A stretch of 64,000 nucleotides of DNA from CAZCPB01 sp044223975 (GTDB lineage Bacteria > Planctomycetota > Phycisphaerae > Phycisphaerales > UBA1924): the NCBI GenBank assembly GCA_044223975.1, contig JBGALI010000009.1:62001-126000 (forward strand). Reading direction: 5' to 3'. The notes beneath the pieces were generated by a model. That model saw nothing but the letters and a program-made list of their open reading frames with translations. It was not told where the DNA came from and made no database searches. Shown piece by piece: positions 59,500 to 64,000 of this stretch (its first letter is position 1; every line of letters starts with the position of its first letter). A program made the position numbers and the translations under genes.

Positions 59500-59884
59500 A
59501 GTTCTGGTCCTTTGGTAAGTGCAACGTGCACGGGCCGTGGCGTTCTTCCTGAAATGGAGCGAGAGGATTTCAGGCCCGGTCGCGGAACGTCAGGGTAGCG
59601 AGCCGGAGGCTGGGAGGGCCAACAGGAGGAGCGTGTCGAACGTCTCGATCGCGAAGTGAGTGGAGGACCACGTCCTCGGACATCCCCTTGGCGCAGGCAC
59701 CATTGCACGGCGCGTCGGGGCCGACTCGGCTTCCGATAGGATGCGCCGGCGGCGTTCGTCCGTCACCCAAGCGTCCGGATGCCCACCCGCCGGCGCGTCG
59801 GGTTGAACTTGCGCTTCCCCGGCGATTGGCACGCGTGCTCGGTTCCAGTAGACTCCCGCGTGGCGGCACTTGCGGAGCAGCCCG
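59500..59884. other. divergent intergenic region
   Basis: About 385 bases between the tricorn-like gene and the receiver-HATPase gene. It holds the promoter for the latter at 59826-59854; no gene is supported. Confidence 0.6.
59826..59854 (+). promoter_or_regulatory. promoter of the receiver-HATPase gene
   Basis: TTGGCA (59826-59831), exact 17-base spacer, TAGACT (59849-59854). Transcription would begin near 59861, with a short leader and GCGGAG before the ATG. Confidence 0.6.
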
Positions 59885-60772
59885 ATGGCGACTTCCAGCG
59901 TCCTTGTGGCTGACGACAACGAAGAGCGCGTGCGTGAATTGGCCGCTCGGGCCAAGGGTGACGGATGGGACATAGCCACCGCTTCGAGCGCTGACGCCGC
60001 GATCAAGGCGCTGGAAGCACGACCCGTCGCGCTGCTCCTGGCGGACGCTTCGATCTGGCATCGCGCCGGCCTGAGCACTGCGGTCACTGAAAAGCACCCG
60101 GCGCTCCCGGTGGTGGTCCTGACATCCGCGGACGAAACCGCCAGCGGGGTGGTGCACCACCTCCAACTGGGAGCGATGACCTACGTGCCACGGGATTCGG
60201 GCCGGCGCCGGCTGGTCGAGACCATCCAGTGCATCCTGGATCTGGCGGGGCGCAATCCCTATCGCGACCGTGTCAAGGGCTACCTGTCCTCCGCGGATAT
60301 CGAGCTCCAGTTTGACAACGATCCCGGCGCGGTGGCCGTGATCGTCGGGTACCTGCAGCGGGTGCTGGAGGACTACGGCCTCAGTCGCGAAAAAGAGTGC
60401 TTCCGATTCGGCATCGCGCTCAGCGAAGCGATATCGAACGCGATGATCCACGGCAACCTGGAGATCGGGTCCGAGATGCGCGACAGCGATTCGGACTCCT
60501 ACTACGACACCATCCAGCGCCGGCGAACCGAGGAGCCGTACACCTCTCGCCAGGTGCAGGTGCGGACCCGGTTCAGCCGCTCATCGGCGACGATGGTGAT
60601 CCGTGATCAGGGCAAAGGGTTCGACCCTTCGACCCTGGCGGACCCGACCGACCCGGCGAACCTCGCCAAATCCAGCGGGCGGGGCATCCTTCTGATGAAG
60701 GCGTACTCCGATCTTGTTTCCTGGAACGAGACGGGCAACGAGGTGACGCTCGTGAAGAGCCTGACCGCGTGA
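59885..60772 (+). CDS. response-regulator receiver fused to RsbW-like ATPase domain
   Basis: A 295-residue cytoplasmic protein. Residues about 5-120 are a receiver domain: SVLVADDNEERVRELAARAK (acidic pocket), the phospho-acceptor Asp in VALLLADASIW near residue 54, and VVVLTSADE and AMTYVPRDS for the switch Thr/Ser and Lys/Arg. Residues about 140-295 are a HATPase_c domain of the anti-sigma kinase type: ALSEAISNAMIHGNLEIG (N box), VIRDQGKGFDPSTL (G1) and SSGRGILLMKAYSDLV (G2). No sigma factor or anti-sigma antagonist lies nearby. Confidence 0.85.
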   Translation: MATSSVLVADDNEERVRELAARAKGDGWDIATASSADAAIKALEARPVALLLADASIWHRAGLSTAVTEKHPALPVVVLTSADETASGVVHHLQLGAMTYVPRDSGRRRLVETIQCILDLAGRNPYRDRVKGYLSSADIELQFDNDPGAVAVIVGYLQRVLEDYGLSREKECFRFGIALSEAISNAMIHGNLEIGSEMRDSDSDSYYDTIQRRRTEEPYTSRQVQVRTRFSRSSATMVIRDQGKGFDPSTLADPTDPANLAKSSGRGILLMKAYSDLVSWNETGNEVTLVKSLTA

Positions 60773-60991
60773 GCCGCGCCGCCCGCGGCATGGCCTCGGG
60801 GCCACCCCTCCGGTCCGGGACTACGGTCGAACACAGGATCGAGTCAGAGCCGTCCGACGTTCGCGCGGCAGGATGCGCCGCGGGCCCGGTGGCGGACGCA
60901 GCGCGAGGGCATGCACGTGCCGATGACGAAAACCAACGAAGCGATCGGATCGCCAGCCCGAATCGCCTCCTTCGCGCCACCGAGGCGAGTG

Positions 60992-63900
60992 ATGCGGGCC
61001 GTTGCCATGGTTGTGGCACTGGTGTTCGCCGCTCGACCGGCTCACGCGCAGTCCCATGCCATCGATACGTTCGAAAGCTTCAGTGCGTGGAAGGTGATGC
61101 CCTCGGACGGCGTGAAGGCGTCGGTTCACGTAGTTGAAGGTGCCGAAGGCAACGCGCTGCGGCTGGAGTACAACTTCGAAGCGGGCTCCGGGTTTGTTGT
61201 GCTTCGGCGAGAGGTGCCGACCGAACTGCGAGAGGTCGGCGACAACTTCAGATTCACGTTCCGAGTGCGAGGGAGCGGCCCGCGGAACAATCTTGAGTTC
61301 AAGCTCGTTGACCCCAGCGGCGACAACGTCTGGTGGCTGAACCAGCGAGCGTTCGAGTGGCCGCGGGAATGGACCCTGCAGCGGATTCCGGCGCGCCGCG
61401 TTGAGTTCGCGTGGGGGCCCCTCGGTGCGTCGAGCCCTAATCCGCGGCCGCGATCGCTGGGATTCATTGAGTTTGCGATCGCCGCCAGCGAGGGCGGCAA
61501 AGGATCCGTCGATTTGGATTCGTTGACCTACGAAGCTCTCCCGTCGGCCGCGCCGGTCGTGCACGAGCCCACGTTCAGCGTTCTTTCGAAGGACGAGGTC
61601 GATATCGACCTCGGACAGTCGCGGGAGTTCGGCGGGCTGATCCTCGATTGGGACGAGGACGCCTATCCAACCGACTACGACGTGCTTTCGTCCGAGGATG
61701 GCGAGCACTTGGAAGCCGTTGCGACCGTTCGCGGCGCCCGCGGCGGCAAGCGATTCGTGCCGATCCAGGATGGGCAGGGGAAAGCGCTGCGCCTGACGAT
61801 GGTGACCGCCGCTCGACCGCCGCGGCTGCACGCCGTCGAGGTCCCGCCGGTCGAGTTTGGGAGTTCGCTCAACGCGATGTTCGCCGAGATGAGCCGCCGG
61901 GTGCGCTCCGGGCGGCTGCCTCGGTACTTTCGGGGTGAACAGAACTATTGGACGGTGGTGGGGGTTCCCGCCGACCGGGACGAGGCGTTGATCAACACCG
62001 ACGGCGCGATCGAGATCGCGACCAGCGGGTTCTCGATCGAACCGTTCCTGGGCACGGACATTGGGTTGGTGTCGTGGGCGGACGCGGAGCTGTCGCAGAG
62101 CCTGGCGGAGGGCTACCTGCCCATCCCGACCGTCCGGTGGCGAGTCGGGGAACTCGAACTGAACATCACGGCGTTCGCGGACGGAGAACCCGGGTCTTCG
62201 GTGGTGGTGGGGCGGTACGTGATCAGCAATCACGGCAACGCCGCGGCAAAGGGGTCGCTCGTCCTGGCCATTCGTCCGTTCCAGGTGCTGCCCCCGTGGC
62301 AGGCCCTGAACATCACCGGCGGTGTTACCGCCATTACGGAGATCGAACGATCCGGAGACTGGGTCCGCGTGAACGGCCAGGATCGCGTGCGGGCGATTTC
62401 GCCGGTCGGCGCGTGGGGCGCGTCGCGCTTTGCCGCGGGGGACGTGGTGGAGCGGTGGGACATTGGCGTGCCTTCGAGCGAAGGAGCGGTGACGGATCCT
62501 CTGCGGCTGGCGTCCGGCGCCCTGCGGTTCGACTACGACATAGCGCCGGGCGCTTCGGCGGAGTTCGCCGTTGAAGCGGTGCTGCGTCCCTCAGCGAACC
62601 CGCCGATGGTGAACCACTTGTCGGTTGCCGATCGACAGAGCGCCGCGGCGGGGCTCTGGACAGAACTCCTGAACAAAGTCCACCTCACGCTCCCCCGGTC
62701 GGCACAGCGGATCACCGACACGTTTCGCACCACGCAGGCGTACATCCTCATAAACCAGGACGGGCCCGCCATCCAGCCGGGCTCGCGCAGCTACGAGCGG
62801 TCGTGGATGCGGGACGGTTCGATGACGGGGGCCGCGTTGCTCGAAACCGGGCACCCGGAGGACGACCGACGGTTCATCGAGTGGTTCGCGTCGTTCCAGT
62901 ATCCCGGCGGAAAGGTGCCGTGCGTGGTCGATCGGCGCGGGCCCGACCCGGTGCCCGAGCATGACAGTCACGGACAGCTGGTGTACGCAATCTGGAACTA
63001 CTTCCGGTTTACCGGTGACCGCGCGTTCCTGGAGCGCATGTGGCCGCACATCGCGGCCGCGGTGGACTACATCGACTCGCTGCGCAGGCAGCGGATGACC
63101 GACGAGTTCCGGCGGGGCACTCCGGAGAATCGCGCCAAGTACGGGCTGGTTCCCGAGTCGATCAGCCATGAGGGGTACTCGGCCAAGCCGATGCACTCGT
63201 ACTGGGACAGCTTCTTCGTGGTCAAAGGGCTGAGCGACGCGGCCAGCGCGGCACTCGAACTCGGCAAATCCGACGAGGCCCGACGCATCGGCGCGATGCG
63301 GGACGAGTACCGTGCCGCGCTGTACGCCTCGATGCGCCTGGCGATCACGACCAAGGGCATCGACTACATCCCCGGGTGCGTCGAGCTCGGCGATTTCGAT
63401 GCGACCTCGACCGCGATCGGGCTGTACCCCTGCGGCGAGCTACCCAACATGCCGCGGGCGGAGCTTGATCGGACGTTTGACAAGTACTTCGCGTTCTTCG
63501 CGAGCCGGCGGGACGGCCTGCTGCGGTGGAAGGACTACACGCCTTACGAGCTGCGCATCGTCGGCACGTTCATCCGGTTGGGCCAGCCCGAACGCGCCCA
63601 CGCGCTGCTCGACTACTTCTTCAAGGACCAGCGCCCCGCGGCGTGGAACCAGTGGGCGGAGGTCGTGTGCCCGGATCCGAAGACGCCCCGGTTCCTGGGG
63701 GACATGCCGCACACGTGGGTTGGGTCCGAGTTTCTGCACGCAGTGCGGAGCTGCTTTGTGTACGAAGAGGGCGAGTCGCTGGTCATGGGCGCGGGCATCA
63801 AGCCCGAGTGGCCATGGGAGGACCAGGGAGTGGGGGTCGAAGGATTCCCGACGGAGCACGGCGTTCTCAACTACACGCTTCGAGGGGACGGCGATGTGCT

Positions 63901-64000
63901 GAAGCTCGAGGTCGGACCCGGGATCCAAAGCAGTCCGGAGCCATGCGTATTTGTGTTGCCCCCAGGGACCACGGTCCTGTCGGTCACTTCAGACAACCCA
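60992..64000 (+). CDS. large secreted six-hairpin glycosidase-like protein (3' end outside window)
   Basis: At least 1003 residues, open to the window end. ATG 60992 gives a signal peptide (AMVVALVFAARPAHAQ); in-frame ATGs at 60911 and 60923 are possible. Residues about 25-175 form a beta-sandwich like a carbohydrate-binding or galactose-binding domain (NNLEFKLVDPSGDNVWWLNQ); about 180-300 is a discoidin-like segment; about 300-560 a further beta domain. From about residue 590 the chain reads like an (alpha/alpha)6 barrel, with acidic residues in YERSWMRDGSMTGAAL, PEHDSHGQLVYA and ELGDFDATSTAIGLYP. A GH15/GH65/GH63-like hydrolase is likely; the substrate is unknown. Confidence 0.75.
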   Translation, partial: MRAVAMVVALVFAARPAHAQSHAIDTFESFSAWKVMPSDGVKASVHVVEGAEGNALRLEYNFEAGSGFVVLRREVPTELREVGDNFRFTFRVRGSGPRNNLEFKLVDPSGDNVWWLNQRAFEWPREWTLQRIPARRVEFAWGPLGASSPNPRPRSLGFIEFAIAASEGGKGSVDLDSLTYEALPSAAPVVHEPTFSVLSKDEVDIDLGQSREFGGLILDWDEDAYPTDYDVLSSEDGEHLEAVATVRGARGGKRFVPIQDGQGKALRLTMVTAARPPRLHAVEVPPVEFGSSLNAMFAEMSRRVRSGRLPRYFRGEQNYWTVVGVPADRDEALINTDGAIEIATSGFSIEPFLGTDIGLVSWADAELSQSLAEGYLPIPTVRWRVGELELNITAFADGEPGSSVVVGRYVISNHGNAAAKGSLVLAIRPFQVLPPWQALNITGGVTAITEIERSGDWVRVNGQDRVRAISPVGAWGASRFAAGDVVERWDIGVPSSEGAVTDPLRLASGALRFDYDIAPGASAEFAVEAVLRPSANPPMVNHLSVADRQSAAAGLWTELLNKVHLTLPRSAQRITDTFRTTQAYILINQDGPAIQPGSRSYERSWMRDGSMTGAALLETGHPEDDRRFIEWFASFQYPGGKVPCVVDRRGPDPVPEHDSHGQLVYAIWNYFRFTGDRAFLERMWPHIAAAVDYIDSLRRQRMTDEFRRGTPENRAKYGLVPESISHEGYSAKPMHSYWDSFFVVKGLSDAASAALELGKSDEARRIGAMRDEYRAALYASMRLAITTKGIDYIPGCVELGDFDATSTAIGLYPCGELPNMPRAELDRTFDKYFAFFASRRDGLLRWKDYTPYELRIVGTFIRLGQPERAHALLDYFFKDQRPAAWNQWAEVVCPDPKTPRFLGDMPHTWVGSEFLHAVRSCFVYEEGESLVMGAGIKPEWPWEDQGVGVEGFPTEHGVLNYTLRGDGDVLKLEVGPGIQSSPEPCVFVLPPGTTVLSVTSDNP

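Noticed and set aside
1..64000. tRNA, rRNA, insertion sequence or prophage
   Set aside because: I saw no cloverleaf with a conserved T-loop, no rRNA segment, no transposase or integrase and no terminal inverted repeats; a tRNAscan or Infernal run would be needed to exclude a hidden tRNA.

Overview
This 64 kb window is chromosomal DNA from a GC-rich bacterium, most likely a planctomycete of the class Phycisphaerae. The pointers are the ribosomal-protein operon with long charged or Ala/Pro-rich tails on several proteins, the absence of rpmD and rpsD at their usual places, a C-x2-C ... C-x2-C ribbon protein of the type common in that group, a VPLPT-type C-terminal sorting signal, and a tricorn-like protease. 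No lineage marker such as 16S rRNA is present, so this placement is inference. I found no rRNA, tRNA, CRISPR array, insertion sequence or phage gene; the window looks like stable core genome.

Layout. 1-3.7 kb: the end of a sugar-catabolic and uptake operon (SDR domain, class II aldolase, periplasmic sugar-binding protein, RbsC-like permease). 3.7-25.0 kb: housekeeping genes in short units on both strands: flavoprotein, AroD-AroE fusion, a dehydratase-ACP-dehydratase cassette, recO, an HDOD protein, an M16 peptidase, thiE, a decayed-looking 6-phosphogluconolactonase homologue, a pseudouridine synthase, hemW, an FHA protein, purA, uppS, cdsA, a zinc-ribbon coiled-coil protein and ruvB. 25.1-42.2 kb: the S10-spc-alpha ribosomal supercluster, rpsJ to rplQ, including secY, map, infA and rpoA. 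It has its own promoter at the front, an intrinsic terminator after rplO, further promoter candidates before secY and rpmJ, and a terminator after rplQ. 42.2-42.8 kb: a gene-poor stretch with a (TC)13 microsatellite. 42.8-49.9 kb: a secreted VPLPT-CTERM protein, a UvrD/PcrA helicase, an APC permease with a UspA tail, ElbB and an M50 protease. 49.9-55.5 kb: a tightly overlapping amino-sugar / cell-wall recycling operon (Na+ symporter, GH20 hexosaminidase, anmK, murQ). 55.6-64 kb: a 1290-residue tricorn-like protease, a receiver-HATPase fusion, and a large secreted six-hairpin glycosidase-like protein that runs off the window.

Most notable: ribosomal protein uL22 (rplV, 28980-29561) carries an N-terminal domain of about 75 residues that reads as a Cro/C1 (XRE) helix-turn-helix. 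Other points of interest are a 288-base structured leader directly in front of rplD, a recurrent TANNNT-(5 to 7 nt)-start-codon arrangement implying widespread leaderless mRNAs, a 16-bp tandem repeat in front of rpsM, and a 6-phosphogluconolactonase-like gene that has lost its catalytic motif and seems frame-shifted at its 5' end.
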